This document shows, piece after piece, positions 38,300 to 50,939 of a stretch of DNA of 64,000 nt. The notes below the pieces were generated by a model that saw only the letters and a list, made by a program, of their open reading frames with translations, ran no database searches and was not told where the DNA came from. This DNA comes from Torreya grandis (taxonomy: Eukaryota; Streptophyta; Pinopsida; Cupressales; Taxaceae), in assembly GCA_037957365.1 (NCBI GenBank), contig JARHVA010004804.1, positions 1,010,501 through 1,074,500 of the forward strand, written 5' to 3'. Numbering within the stretch: the first letter of the stretch is position 1; the number at the start of each line of letters is the position of its first letter. The position numbers were made by a program, and so were the translations under genes.

Positions 38300-41200
38300 G
38301 GATGTAATGGCCTGCTTGCTCACCTAAATTTGGAGGTAAAGAGTATAGCTAGTTTAGAAGTCAATTTCAACTACCTCAAACTCTAATAAGGGTCTTTTGA
38401 GAAGCTGATGAATCTTATCCATCAACTTTCTATGGATCTTTAGTGATGCCTCAAGCTCTAGAAGGTTTTCTTCACTAAGAACCCTTCTATCAAAACTCAC
38501 TAGTTTTTGTACTTCAACTTTTCTATAGATAATGCCCTCAACCTCTACTCTGAAACTATTGGTATCTATGTGGAGGTCTTCAAAAATACATCTGTGTATG
38601 AAATATCTATGTGAGTGACTACATTATTGATACTTATTTCTCCTAGAATAGCCATATCTTACCTCTCTTGACTATTTAACTACATGACCAAATACTTCAT
38701 GTCTTGGTTCCATTCAAGCAAGGCATCTCTCCTGGTAGCTACGTAGTTCTACACCCAAGGAGAATCAGGGGTTGATATCAGGTTCAAATGGGCATAATAT
38801 TTATTCCTAGATACTTTGATCAAGAAATGTAGTTTAGCCTCCATTTTATTCATCTTATTTGCATCTAGATATACATCTCCCCATTGGGGTTTTGACTCCC
38901 CTTTTATATCTCTAATTAATTGGATGATATTGTGTAGCTTCCTCACTATACCTTGTACATTGTTAATGATGTACATCAGGGGTTATATGGTGGTTATTCC
39001 TTGTAATTATTTAATGGATTGATCATATAGTTTGAACATTTCCTTGATAATCCCCCCATGTATAATCCATAAAGTTATAGGGGTCCTCTAGGGATAGAGA
39101 GCTCACATCATAGGGATGTACTTTTATCCTTTTAGACAAAGATAATAGATCTTCCTTTTGTCCCAATTCTACCTATTTCCATTCTACAATGAGGGTATTC
39201 CTTTTGACCCTCCTCATGGTCTTCATCTCCTTGTCAAAATGGAACTTGACCACATGTTTCTTAACAACTGTAGGGTTTCCCCTACCCTCTTTTGCTTGTT
39301 GCAAATTTTGTAGCCATTATGGTATGTTTAAAGTTATTATTTTCTTAGCAGTATTTGTATGATTTGTTGGATTGGAGGATTGAGGCTTTATTAAAGGGAG
39401 AATGGGCTTTAGGGAAGAGGGTCCTATTTGTGGGAAAGGCAGGATTTCCTACCTCCAACTAGTGACCTTTTTAGGGGGCATTGTATCTAGAACCAACTTG
39501 CCATTTTTTAGCTCCTTTTAGGTGGTCAACATAGCATTATAGGTGTGAGTATGATGGGTTAGTGACATCCCAATTTGGGTGGATGGTTGAGATGGGGCAA
39601 TAGGTGAAGCAAAAATAAAGGTTAAGACTAGGATCTCAAATGGGACTTATTTCTATCATTGGGGAGGGTTAGTTGTGTTGAAGTAGAACGTGAAAGGAGT
39701 ACTGAGGAAATTTTATAAATAATCAATGGCTAAGGAAAATGTGATCCCAATGGTAGTGGTAGTAAGTGAATTATAGATTAGACTAACCTAAATATCATTC
39801 AAAGAATTTAAATAATGAGAGGGAGTGATAATACTAGTTACCACTATAGTATAAATTATAGAAGATAAGGATAAAGAATAAATGGCTAAGGTGCTTACAT
39901 GTTGCATAAAAGAAACTGGGGGAACTATTTTGGAAGTTATCATTATTGTCTATTGGTTTAAAGGACCTAGAGACACTTTCATTGATTATCCACTTGTGGA
40001 AACTAGGGGTATTGAATTTGATTCATCCTTGGTGTCTCCCTCTTTTAGAAGTATCTTGGTGGAAAATGAACTAGTCCCCAAAATATATGTACCCAATGAA
40101 TGGGCCTCTTCTTATTTAATCCATTCATCCTCAGGATCACTCTTAATAGTCTCATTGATAGATATTGAGAGTGATGTCTTAGATTCACCTTCCCTTTCTC
40201 CTTCATCTAAGGGTAATTTTTCAATTAGTCATCACTATCCAATACCTCTATGGGTTCTATTATTCTAGAACCCTTCCCTCCCTTCAAGCATCCCTTTTAT
40301 CCCTCATTAGGTACCTCTTGGATAGGTTCACACCATGGTTAGGTTGGATGAGTCTTGGGTTTCCTTTTGTATATAATAGGATCCATGATGGGGTAAAAGT
40401 TTGTGTGGAGGGAAGTGGAGTAGTAACTGATGAAATGAGTGTGATATTCGATAGAGATGAGGGGAGAGTGGATGGATGTAAAATAGTAGTTGAGGTGAGG
40501 AAAGAAGGAAGAGGAACTTCCTATGCTATGGTGAGTGGAGGAAAGGACAACATAGAGAAGGCTCCACCAGTCCCCATAGTGGTGGTGGCTAAATGAATTA
40601 GAGGTGAATGTGGAAGAGGATAATTTAATAAGGAGAAGAAGAAATGAAGACAAACTTCCTAAACTATGGTGAGTGAAGGAAAAAATAACATAGGGAAAAC
40701 TCCACCACTACCCATGGCATTTATGGTGCCTTGTGTTGTATAGGGTGTAGAAAGCATCATTAATACTATAGTAGTTGCTATGATGGTAATGGAGGGTGGT
40801 AAGGCATGATGAGATGCTTGAGGGGTGCCTACTCTTGTGTTCCTATTTGTGAAAGGGCCCCCTTAGGAGGATCAAAAACCCAGTGCTCATTTTCAATATT
40901 CTTGGCCTACTCTTTAGTGGTTTCAATATTATATTATATGTGCTTGGACACCACCATTGACATGGTGACCTTTTTCATCTTGGCTTGGACCTCTAAATCA
41001 TTTAGGGCATTCATAAACACATCATCATGCTAAGTTTGGACATGACCATATTTAATATTTACCCTTACTCTAAGTCTCTTTAGGAATTTCCTCACATTCT
41101 CCTTGGAGTCCCATTCTCCATAGGGTGCCCACTTGAAATCATAATGGGTTCAGGTTTTTCCCACCAGCTGGAAGTGTTCCCATTTGGTTTATTAAAACCT

Positions 41201-42379
41201 TTCAATACTAAGAGGATTTAGGTGCATGACTCCCTACCTCTTATTTCTTATCTAAACATCCAATGAGTTAGCTAATTGGGAAATAATATTTTATTCTACA
41301 ATTTTATCTAGGACCAACCTAGGTAGATACATAGGGTAGGCTCTGGTGCCTTCTATCATGATTATGGTATAATCTAGATAGAGCCAATAATCCCCCATCT
41401 TGCCTATGATCTTCTTGATTTGATTTGAGATCTTGGGTATATGTTTTCCATAGATGGCTTGGTATACCATCAATTAGAAGGGCTCAATAATCTTGGTCAT
41501 GTTCTTCCTAAACCTATGAATGTGGAGGATGTTAAACCTTTCACATATCCTACTCATAGGGTACTCTTTGGAAGGCTCCCAAAGCTCATCAAAAGATGCA
41601 TGGATGGTTCTAATTATAATGTCCACCACGTAGGACATCATATAGAAGTTATGATTTGGGAAGTTGTTTAGATTGGTTATTGTGTTGATGATGTTCAAAT
41701 TGATGATTTACCCTATGACAATTATCCTTTAAGAGGTGATAATAAGGTCGAGTAGGGGAATCCACACCTCATTCACATAAATCATTCTAGGGAAATCATA
41801 GATTATATTTAACAAGGCTATGCCAATTCTAACTCTAGGTTAGAAAGTGGTTAGTGGGATAGTATAAATAAGGTCTCTAATTGCAAAATTACTGGGGTCA
41901 TGGACCCATTCTTGTAGCTTGGTGGCTGTGTTGTTTGAATGTATCTAGGTAATCAATAGAGTTTGTTTTTATGCGATCTAAAGGGTATGTAACCTATAGT
42001 ACCTTTCAAATGCTCTACCATTAAGGTGGGCCACTAGTGTGTTATTTTACTAAAAGTGCAAGATTTTTCTAGAAATTTTACCATTTGTAAATAAATCAAA
42101 TAATAAGTCAATGTACGAAATTACCTCAGGTTTAGTCATGGCATTATGTAGACCCATTATCTTGATTGCCAAGAGTTCATCATGGTACCTCTATGAGAAT
42201 TTAGAGAGTAGGTCCTCCAAACTGTAAGGTTTTGCCTTATTGACTTCTTCCCAAATAGAAGAGAAGTTCTTGAAATCATGTTTGAGGGTAGCTTCATCAA
42301 ACACTTTGTCAGTATATTATGCTATTCTTATAATTAAATTCATAGATGGAGGAGGTGAAATTTGAGATAACGAGGCCAT
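38300..42379 (-). pseudogene. family P copy 3, most complete copy
   Basis: Unknown multi-copy protein, readable from Met at 42379 (MASLSQISPPPSMNLIIRIA) over about 1300 codons. Parts in order: KVFDEATLKHDFKNFSSIWE, KPYSLEDLLSKFS, ISYIDLLFDLFTNGKISRKI, TKLQEWVHDPSNFAIRDLIY, RVRIGIALLNIIYDFPRMIY and NEVWIPLLDLI (42.3-41.75 kb). Next are NHNFYMMSYVVDIIIRTIHA and the conserved phrase DYWLYLDYTIIMI (open 41473-41291), then NPLSIERF and a Pro/Ser-rich linker (40.6-39.4 kb). Last come a helical stretch (open 38976-38749: VRKLHNIIQLIRDIKGES) and a coiled-coil-like tail. Predicted globular N-terminal half, disordered linker, helical C-terminus. No known catalytic signature. The lower end is approximate. 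Confidence 0.6.
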
Positions 42380-43009
42380 GATTATGTGGATATGAAACTT
42401 ATGGTTCATGAGGGTTCAAACTTAAGCTTGAACTTTTTTAGTTCAATGGGAATATGAGTGTAATTGGCTCTATAAATTACATATAATACCTTTAGATTCA
42501 CTAGGTTCTCCTGTAAGGCTATTTAATTCATATGAATTAATGGTGTCAATGGATTTGGTGGCTCACTTTTTTTTTAATATTTGAATTTCACCCAACTCAT
42601 GGTTTAGTGACAATTTGATCATGTCAAACTCATAAGATGGTGACACTTTTATCACATCAAACTAATGGGATGGTCATACTTTGATCACATCAGACTCATA
42701 GGATGGTTCCACTTTGTAGGATCTTATTGAGTCACTTGCCTGGGAGATTTTGTATAATGTCTTTCTTGAGTTAGTCTTTGGATGATCAGGATGATGAAAT
42801 TTAGCATGATCTTGCTTGCCCACTTGCCCAAGGATTTATTACATTAATTTTAATCTATCATTCTTTGAGTAAATGGGATGGAAAAACTTGGCATAATCAT
42901 GGAGAGTTGCTCACTCGGTGAGCTTGAATTATTTTTTGAGTGTTGAAATGTTGTGGGTTTATGGGTTCATGCAAAATGTTTTTGAATATTGAAAAATGAA
43001 GTCTCAAGA
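42380..43009. other. spacer upstream of family P copy 3
   Basis: Non-coding. It contains a short worn tandem motif at about 42595-42720: three repeats of CTCATAAGATGGTGACACTTT-like phrases, 30-40 bp apart (ATGGTGACACTTTTATCACATC, ATGGTCATACTTTGATCACATC, ATGGTTCCACTTTG). Confidence 0.6.
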
Positions 43010-43350
43010 TAAATGTCATGGGTACCCTTGAAGGTATTATAAGGCCCTTCATGGTATCACCTAGTATTGCCTTCAAACTTTTAAGGGTACCCATACACAT
43101 GTTTGAAAGGTATCTCATAAGAGATACCTTAAAGATTTTGGGTCCACAACAGAGGTTCAAATCACATACATGATCCCAAAATATAAGAAGATAATCATTT
43201 TTAATAATTTTGTTCAAAACCTCCATTGCTCAATAACATTTTGTATGCTAATAAAATACATGGTTGAATATTGACTTAATTAGCTATTTTTCTCTACATG
43301 GATATTCTGATCTTATGCATGTTTGAAATGTATCTCCTAGGATATACCTT
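43010..43350. repeat. palindromic minisatellite array 3 (short)
   Basis: Remnant of the same family as arrays 1 and 2. GGGTACCCTTGAAGGTATTA and a 24-base near-palindrome at 43107-43130 lie in 43019-43140, and one more unit (TGTATCTCCTAGGATATACC) lies at about 43330-43350. It lies about 0.6 kb upstream of family P copy 3. Confidence 0.85.
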
Positions 43351-43593
43351 AAAATTATGTTGAAACAAGAATTGAAGTATGCAATATATGATATTAAAAT
43401 ATACTATTTTTTTGGATTGACATAAACCATGTCATTAAAAAATGTTATACATTACCTTTTTAACATTTTATGTTTTAACATATCTCCATGCTTATGTTAT
43501 GGTATAAATATAGATTTATCTCCTATATATAGGTATAAATTAGATTGATTTTATCAATAAATTGATTAATAACTCTTCTCATGTCTTTTGTAA

Positions 43594-43989
43594 ATGTCCA
43601 GGTTGAAAAATCATACGTCAATGGATTTCCAATGTGGAGACTATGTTTCTCTCATAAATAATGGTAAGGTCATTGGTGAAGGAATAATACAAAAAGTGGA
43701 AAGTCCAAATGTTGAATCTATGGAACCCATAGATCTCACTTCCACATGCCACAATGAGGAAATACTTATTGAATATGTAAGTGTTAATGTGACTAAACTT
43801 TTTGATCTGACTCTACCACTTCCATTTCCTAAAGCTTTTATGGATAATTTGGGGGATGTAGCTGATATTTTTACTATATGGAGCACAATAATAATGCAAC
43901 ACATCATAGACAAGTTTTCTATAGACAATGACATGGAAAAAAGACAAAATGATTTGAGTTTAGTTCAACATATACAACCATTGCAGTAA
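43594..43989 (+). pseudogene. En/Spm-associated-like domain (Transposase_23-like), N-terminal exon remnant
   Basis: An open frame of 131 codons from ATG 43594. Residues 10-105 read FQCGDYVSLINNGKVIGEGI, a variable loop, EILIEYVSVNVTKLFDLTLP and LGDVADIFTIWSTIIM. This pattern resembles a domain found in plant En/Spm (CACTA)-associated proteins: a 'G..V.L....G.vvAkG.i' opening, a central 'V.V......L..P' strand and a closing 'tigdA.g..v.WP'. The closing Trp-Ser replaces the usual Trp-Pro. The frame may start upstream: TTGTAAATGTCCAG just before 43602 looks like a 3' splice site, so the ATG is uncertain. Transposase-like sequence follows on the same strand at 44.7-46.2 kb. The role of this domain is not known to me. 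Confidence 0.4.
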
Positions 43990-44143
43990 GAAAACCCTTA
44001 CTTGGATTCATTTGTTTGATATATATATATATAGGAAAAAAGACAAAATGATTTGAGTTTAGTTCAACATATACAACCATTGCAGTAAGAAAACCCTTAC
44101 TTGGATTCATTTGTTTGATATATATATATATATATATATATAT
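43935..44143 (+). repeat. 99-bp tandem duplication ending in (TA)n
   Basis: 43935-44033 is repeated at 44034-44143 almost without change (GGAAAAAAGACAAAATGATT...). Each copy ends in a TA run; the second run is longer. It overlaps the end of the preceding frame and is far better conserved than anything around it, so it is recent. Confidence 0.95.
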
Positions 44144-44699
44144 GATCCTACCATATTTCAAATCATAAGAATAAATTTTCTTGGAAAAAGGGTACATATA
44201 TTGCACAAATGTACATCTCTTGCAAACGATGAAAAAATTACTTTTGGTTATGTTGAATTTGTACAACTAGTGGAGATTTTTGGTTGAATTCTTATCCTAG
44301 TGTTAGAAAATGAATTGGAATTTACATAAGGTAAGTTATAAAACATTATGAGACTTGTAGTAAAAATTTAACTAAAACATATATCATTATATGGCTTTTC
44401 AACAAAATATTGGACACTGAGACTTATAGAGAAATCAATCTACCGTACATAACACCAAAGGAGAAAGAAATTGGAAATGTTTAGGACGTAGTGGATAATT
44501 AAGTCACTCCTTGCCTAGAATTTTTAGCATAAAGGCATCCATAAAAATTAAATCATGCCTACAAATACTCAGGCCAAAAAATATATAAGCCAAACACTTC
44601 ACTCAACCAAGTGGAGTTTGATGAAAGCATAGATAGTGAGATTTCAACAATGTATGCAGATAAATGTTATGCCAAAAAATGTTTTCAGTTAGGATTTTC

Positions 44700-47070
44700 A
44701 TTTGAGATGATAAAATATATAAGGATAAAGTTTATTGATTCCACCACAAAGATAGGAGGTAACATGTCTTAGATGCCCTTTTTACCAATTTTTTTAAGAA
44801 AAATAAAAACAAAACTACCATTGATTTTTAGGGTACAAAGATCTATTTGGAAGCTTGTATTAAAATATATGGATTAAAGAGAAGTAGCTTTTTTGACATT
44901 CAAAATTGACACAACAATGGGGAACAAAATGCATTCCATATAGGGAGATTTTAACAAAAGCCATAAAAGAAGACAATGGTAGCTAAAGATTTGTTGGACT
45001 AATTAGTGGATGATTTTTCAGATGTTTCTCCATGACTAACATGCTAGGTAGATATAGATGTCTCATGAGAAAATGTTCAACATCTTCACTAAATATTTCA
45101 CTCAAGAATTTATGAGGTGCCACACCAATGTACAACTAGTAGAAATGGAATATGAGACAATATCCCAACCAAAATTCAATAACATGTGGAGAACTAATTT
45201 TCATGATGTGAATATTACCACATATAATGAGTTCACTAGGTATAAAACATGCATCTTTTAAACTAAACAAAAATACTCTAGGTCCCTCTCTAGAGATCAG
45301 GAAGATTGTATTGATAAAAAATTCATGATGTACATAAATCATATATTTTTTATAAGATAAATGTATTATACACACAAACAAATGTCAGAGAAATAGACTA
45401 AAGAATGCCTTAGTGGCATTCATGACAAGGTGGAATGCCAAAAAACATTTGTGCTGAGGACAATGATAAAAATCAAAGAAGTTACCAATAGAATACTAGA
45501 GTTGTCTATGGCAAGGATTATAACACATGGCCATAGTGCAACAGATATGGGAATTTTTTTAACATACATTCTTAGAGGGTATAACTTTACTATTACATCA
45601 TTGACAAAGTGCTTCAAGTATATGGAAACATTAATGCCAAATACTTAATGATCTTTACTATATAAACCTAGATCTTCAAAATATCTATTGTATGATGCAC
45701 TTTTATCTAACAACTATTACCTTGAATTCAATAAATATAGAAAGGCCTAATCAATTTGTGCCTTTAAGAAACTTCCTTCTAGGCTATACCTTTAACAAGA
45801 CAAATATTGTGGGGATACTAAGAACATGTAATTCTATCCATAATTATATTCTAAAAATGTCAAACCTTAAATGGAACTAATATTACATTTATAAATTCAT
45901 AAAATCATGTTTTTTTGTATAGGTATGTGTTAAAATATTTATCTCTCCTTGTCTATAAAGGTGTTTTCCTCAATGTCAAGGTCATATTTCTCCCTTTAGG
46001 ACATACCCATGAGGACATCAATGACACATCTGGAAACTTGTCTGAATGTATAAAGAGAAAACATGTATGGAGTGTGGTAGAGATGACAGATAATTATAGG
46101 ATGTGTGAAAATACAAGAAACTTCATGACATATTTGATTGAAGAGGTAATGGATTTCAAACACTATGTTAATAGTTACCAGCTAAAGGGAAGAAATGAAA
46201 TAGTATGCTTGATAAAAGGTCAATACTTTCTTCTATGAATGGAGTAAGTTCATCCCATTATGTGCTGTAAAAAATCTATAAGAGATAGAAATTGGTCCCC
46301 CCTAGTTACATTATGGGGAACAAAAGAAAATGGTGAGCTAAATTTTCTAGAAGGTAATAACACAAAAATATATTTCAAGGACTTGAAAAATATATAAATG
46401 TCTCAAGATTCCATTATTACAAAAGTCTCAGATAGAAGTATAAAAGAGTGAAAAATAAATTTAATATAACTTGATTAAGTATATACAATAATTCAATGAA
46501 TTTGGTTTGACTAGAAATAGTAAGTGGAATGATATAACATATTACTTCCAAAACATCCATGACATAATGAAAGAAGACATGTTCCCTTCTGAAGTTGAAT
46601 GTATAAGATATTTTGGCCTAGAACTTGCCACGACATACCCTTGCATAGAGATCTAAACAAAATGATTCATGATAGGACCCTTGATTTTGTATTGGCATCT
46701 ATAGATACATATGTTGGTCCAAGAAGCAAAAGAACAAAAATTTCATTTGATCCAGCTCAAGATGTGTAAACTAGAGTTATGTCATTTGTTAGATGTAACT
46801 ATTCTATAGGAGTGGACTACATATTATGGGTTTCTAGAGCCAAAATTAATATTGAGATACCAAAAATAAATGGAGATATAGAACAAAGGGTCAATGTAGC
46901 TTGGTTCATCCCAGTTCATGCAAGTAAAAAAGATGCAAAAGAATAAAAAATTTATTCAAGCTACTTAGACAAGAAATGGAAGCCAAACCCAACTGACACA
47001 TCTTTACCACCATACTCATATAATATCATCTACGCTTGGAAACCAAATAAAATTTGGAGAGGTCTTACAC
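44700..47070 (+). pseudogene. transposase-like gene remnant with DUF7869-like domain
   Basis: A broken + strand protein. In order: KIYLEACIKIYGLKRSSFFD (about 44840-44900) resembles the 'vC...fL.iygls...v' segment before the core of DUF7869 proteins. FVGLI..FF then follows. HEKMFNIFTKYFTQEFMRCH and MWRTNFHDVNITTYNEFTRY..C (open 45058-45261) lie where such proteins have a Cys pair. MARIITHGHSATDMGIF and YNFTITSLTKCFKYM come next (45430-45648). A short INLDLQN phrase follows (about 45664-45684; family 'LQLDN'). After a 240-bp break come YVLKYLSLLVYKGVFLNVKV and FLPLGHTHEDIND (open 45915-46238), with the hallmark GHTHED at 45999-46016. Weaker coding continues to about 47.07 kb (DYILWVSRAKINIEI, VNVAWFIPVHASK). 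The 240-bp break ends in a T-rich tract and TAG, so it may be an intron. The DUF7869 assignment is from memory of the motif; its biochemical role is unknown to me. Confidence 0.6.
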
Positions 47071-47289
47071 TTGTTCTCACTAATTTTTAAAAATATATTG
47101 TAACAAACTATTTAAATACATCATTCCACTATGCACTATCAAAAATAGTGATAAAAAGATCAACAAATTTGAAATACTATTTCCTTAATTTTGGAATGAG
47201 AAATATGAATGTTTTTTTCAAAATTTAGTCCATTTTTTGAGAATGTATAAATTATGTTTTATTTATTTATTTATTTATATTTATTTCTA

Positions 47290-47760
47290 GTGGTACTTTA
47301 CATTTTGGGTCTTGGAAAATACACTTCAACATTTGAGTTTTATATTTTTTACAACAAGAATTCATTATTTTAGTAACTATGCATGTATTTAATGGTATTT
47401 GATTATTGGAATGTCCACTTTGAATTTTTGTGATTCAAAATGGTGTTTGGATTTTGTGTATTCCAAATAGCTAGATCACATTTTATGAATCACAAAAACC
47501 TCTTTAGTCTTTTAGTTTTTCAAATTAAACTTCACATTTTGCATCCTTCAAAATGGTCTTCATAATTTGCACATAAAAATTTACACTTCAATTTTTGTGC
47601 ATTGAAAAATACACTTCAGCATTCCCATGTTTGTAAAAAGGTCTTCAGGGTTTATGCCTCAAAATTTCCCACTTGCACGTCAAAATTTTGTTTTTAGGAA
47701 TTTGTGTATCAATAAATGGTATTTAAATTTTCAAATTTTCAAATTACACTTCATATAAGG
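47290..47760. repeat. worn minisatellite around CACTTCA / TTTTGTG
   Basis: Phrases such as AAAATACACTTCAACATTTG, AAATTTACACTTCAATTTTTGTG and AAAATACACTTCAGCATT recur at irregular 40-50-bp steps. No coding signal. Confidence 0.5.
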
Positions 47761-48189
47761 ACCTAATATTATGCCACATGGCACAATCTTAGTGACTCAA
47801 CTGTGTAGAAGGATGACCGGTCCAAACAAAAGTATTGACAATGCGAGCACTTAATATTGTAACATGCATCACAATATCAATAAATTGACTATGTGGGAGA
47901 TTATATTAATACTATAATAATAGAACACCCATGATCAACACATGGCATGTACATAAATATGAGATAAACTTTGACAATAATGAGGATGTCACTTGATTAT
48001 GATTAAACATATAGTTTATGATCTAATCAACTACTGATATGTGACATCCCAATCATCCCAAGTGATTTAAATCACATATCGCCTGAGTTATTGATTGATG
48101 TATGAATTATTTTTTCTTAAGAAATAAACCACCAAGTCTTATTATCTTTAAACGCATGGTTTGTGAACTAGTTCTAATGACCATATAAT

Positions 48190-48480
48190 TTTTGACTATT
48201 TTGTACATTTAGATGGATGAGATTTATTTGTAGTAAGTTCAACTAATTTTTAATTATTTTGGATTATTTTAAATAATTTGGACTTATTGTAAATATATCA
48301 CATAGATGTGATTTATTTGTAATAAGTTCAAGTAATTCTTGATGAAGTCCAATTTATTTATGATAGTTTTCAACTATTAATTATTTTTGATTATTTTAAA
48401 TAATTTGGACTTATTACAAATACATTAGATAAATGTGATTTATTTATAATAAATACAATTTAATCTTATTACAATCCAAT
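48190..48480. repeat. 128-bp tandem repeat
   Basis: ATTATTTTAAATAATTTGGACTTATT starts near 48260 and again near 48388. Each copy is followed by a GATGTGATTTATTTGTAATAA or AATGTGATTTATTTATAATAA phrase. A partial copy precedes at about 48210. Confidence 0.75.
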
Positions 48481-49932
48481 TTAATCTTGATATAATACAA
48501 TTTATTTCTAATAGTTTTTGAAAATTTAGACTGTTGATAGGTCCATATTATCTAAAAAAGTCATTTTTATGATATGAGTAGCCTAAGTTGTGTTAGAACT
48601 TAAGCCTTGTGGTTTTGAAAACAAATAATTTAGATTTGCCTCATAGATATGTCTTTATCTTGATGTCACACTAGTTCTATCTCTATAAATTATCCTCTTT
48701 TATAGTTAGCCAATTGACCGTTATCATTTATTACCTTGAGTTTTATGTCTATTGATTTACACCTTGCTTCTCTATTCCCCTTGTTGTAGGTGCTTATTTA
48801 CTTCTACATGTTAATTTATTTGAAAAACTCCTCATGACTTGGTGATATATTGATTTTTTTATGTACTATCCATGCATTCCTTAGTTTATTTACATGTTGA
48901 TCTAAAATTCTTATGCACTCTCTTATGGTAACTAGTTCATATCTATCTACACACTCCAAAAATTATGTGGTGTAGGATAGTTGATTCTCTTGTAATGCTC
49001 TTGCACCATCTTGGGATATAAAAACTTTTAGCCCTACAAAAATGTGCATGTAGATAAGTAATCAAATAATTAATTTCTTTCTAAAATCAATAAAAGGATA
49101 ATTGAAATTGATACACGTGGTTTTGTTTGGGGGTTTGCCAACAACCCTGCTATGGGTCCCCAACATCTTTGAATCCATGTGATTGTCATGTTAGTCATAT
49201 GAAAATAATATATGCATGTATAAGTGTTTACAAATATAAAATAGTGAAATCCAAAAATAAATAAATTGAAAAGGATGAGTTTGGTGTGGTTAGACAATGT
49301 TAAGTTGCCTCTTTAAGAGATCCATACATCTCCAAATGTTTGCCAATTAATAACATGTTTACATAAATCTAAGTCTTGGAACTTATGTTAAAGCTTAAAT
49401 ATACTTTTGAGTATAAATTTTAGTGACAGAAAGATAAATATATATATAATGTAATATAAAAGAGAGTAGGGTTCATAAATGACACAAAATATCCTATGAT
49501 GGGAACAAATGTCATGCACTAAGTACATCTTAAAACATCAATCTATCATTTTCCTCACATAGAGGATCAAAATTATGTGGAAATGAATTGAGTCATGGGA
49601 TGTATCAATAATAATGGATATAATATGTGACCCTTTTTTGAGATGTAAACTAACTTGTAAAGCACACATTTTATAAGAAATTATTACCTGTATTATGTGT
49701 AATATATGAAATAAAAACATTGATGTCTAACATAGTAAGATATTATCTTGAATTTTTTTTTTCCATAATTAAATTCCCCTATATAGGCATGTAATGTAAT
49801 CTATGTATGCACAAGTGTAATATGCCTCAAAATGAAAAATTGTAAGTAGTAAGTAGTGGAAGCATAATAGCAATATGCCTCTCATAGGTAACATGTAATA
49901 AATGAATTATTAACCATTAAAATCAATGTAAC

Positions 49933-49933
<1 letters not shown>
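48481..49933. other. stretch without a recognisable gene
   Basis: AT-rich decayed DNA with no domain, repeat or RNA gene that I can support. Confidence 0.45.
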
Positions 49934-50137
<204 letters not shown>

Positions 50138-50435
50138 TAAAATAAAGCATACATATATAGACATTTTCCTAATAGATACATGATAAGAATCATATAAATA
50201 TAGGTAAATGATGAGAAGCATTTGCATGATATGAATCATGAAAAATAAATAATGGTGCATGATATAAATCATAACACCAATTATATAGTAATATGCAATA
50301 AAAAACAATTTGGGAAGAAATCAATATCCACAAGACTTTTCAAATTTGGTTTAATAAAGACCAATAACTAATCAAAAAGTCCATTAAAAATGATGCAGTT
50401 TCCAAAGATATACTCATTAAAAATCTTGATTTATA

Positions 50436-50735
50436 GGAGGTTTCAACCAAGTGAGGGTACTAAAAGAGAAGATCAATAAACTAGAAGAGGAAAATTTAGT
50501 TCTCAAACAAAATATTCAAATACTAGTTACCCATAGTAAATCCTCAGTAAGCAATTATCTATCTAGTATGGGTGTACTTATATAGCTTCTCAAAAAAAAA
50601 ATTAGGATAAAGGTTTAAGCAAGAAGTCTAAAAGAGGCAAATATATGTCTAAGAGCATAGAGCAAGAGATTATCACCATGAAACAAACTTTGAAAGAAAT
50701 TCTTATCAATTGGGATGTTACCCTTAGAGGGTAAG
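50436..50735 (+). pseudogene. coiled-coil fragment, gag-like or unknown
   Basis: A + strand reading VRVLKEKINKLEEENLVLKQNIQIL, followed after stops by ARSLKEAN and similar charged phrases, gives a short leucine-heptad coil. It stands alone between microsatellite and AT-rich DNA, so I cannot assign it to an element. Confidence 0.35.
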
Positions 50736-50939
50736 ATTCAATAACTTATGTTTTTTGTGTTTTTGTTTGTTTTGGGTCTTTTTTGTCTTTACTATAATGT
50801 TACTATGATATGGTTATGACCTAACCTTTGTTTTAATTTTATCCTCATATACAATATTTTCTCATTAATTATAGTTCTTCTAGCCTAGACTATGAATTTT
50901 GTAATCAAGGGTAGAGTCCTTTTAAAAAAACTCATCTTT

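Noticed and set aside
39882..40268. 128-codon + strand frame
   Set aside because: Opposite strand of the same linker in copy 3. Its composition is ordinary and no homologous frame is kept in copies 4 or 5.
40318..40596. 92-codon + strand frame with a Gly/Val/Asp-rich product
   Set aside because: It lies opposite the Pro/Ser-rich linker of family P copy 3 and shows no recognisable domain of its own.
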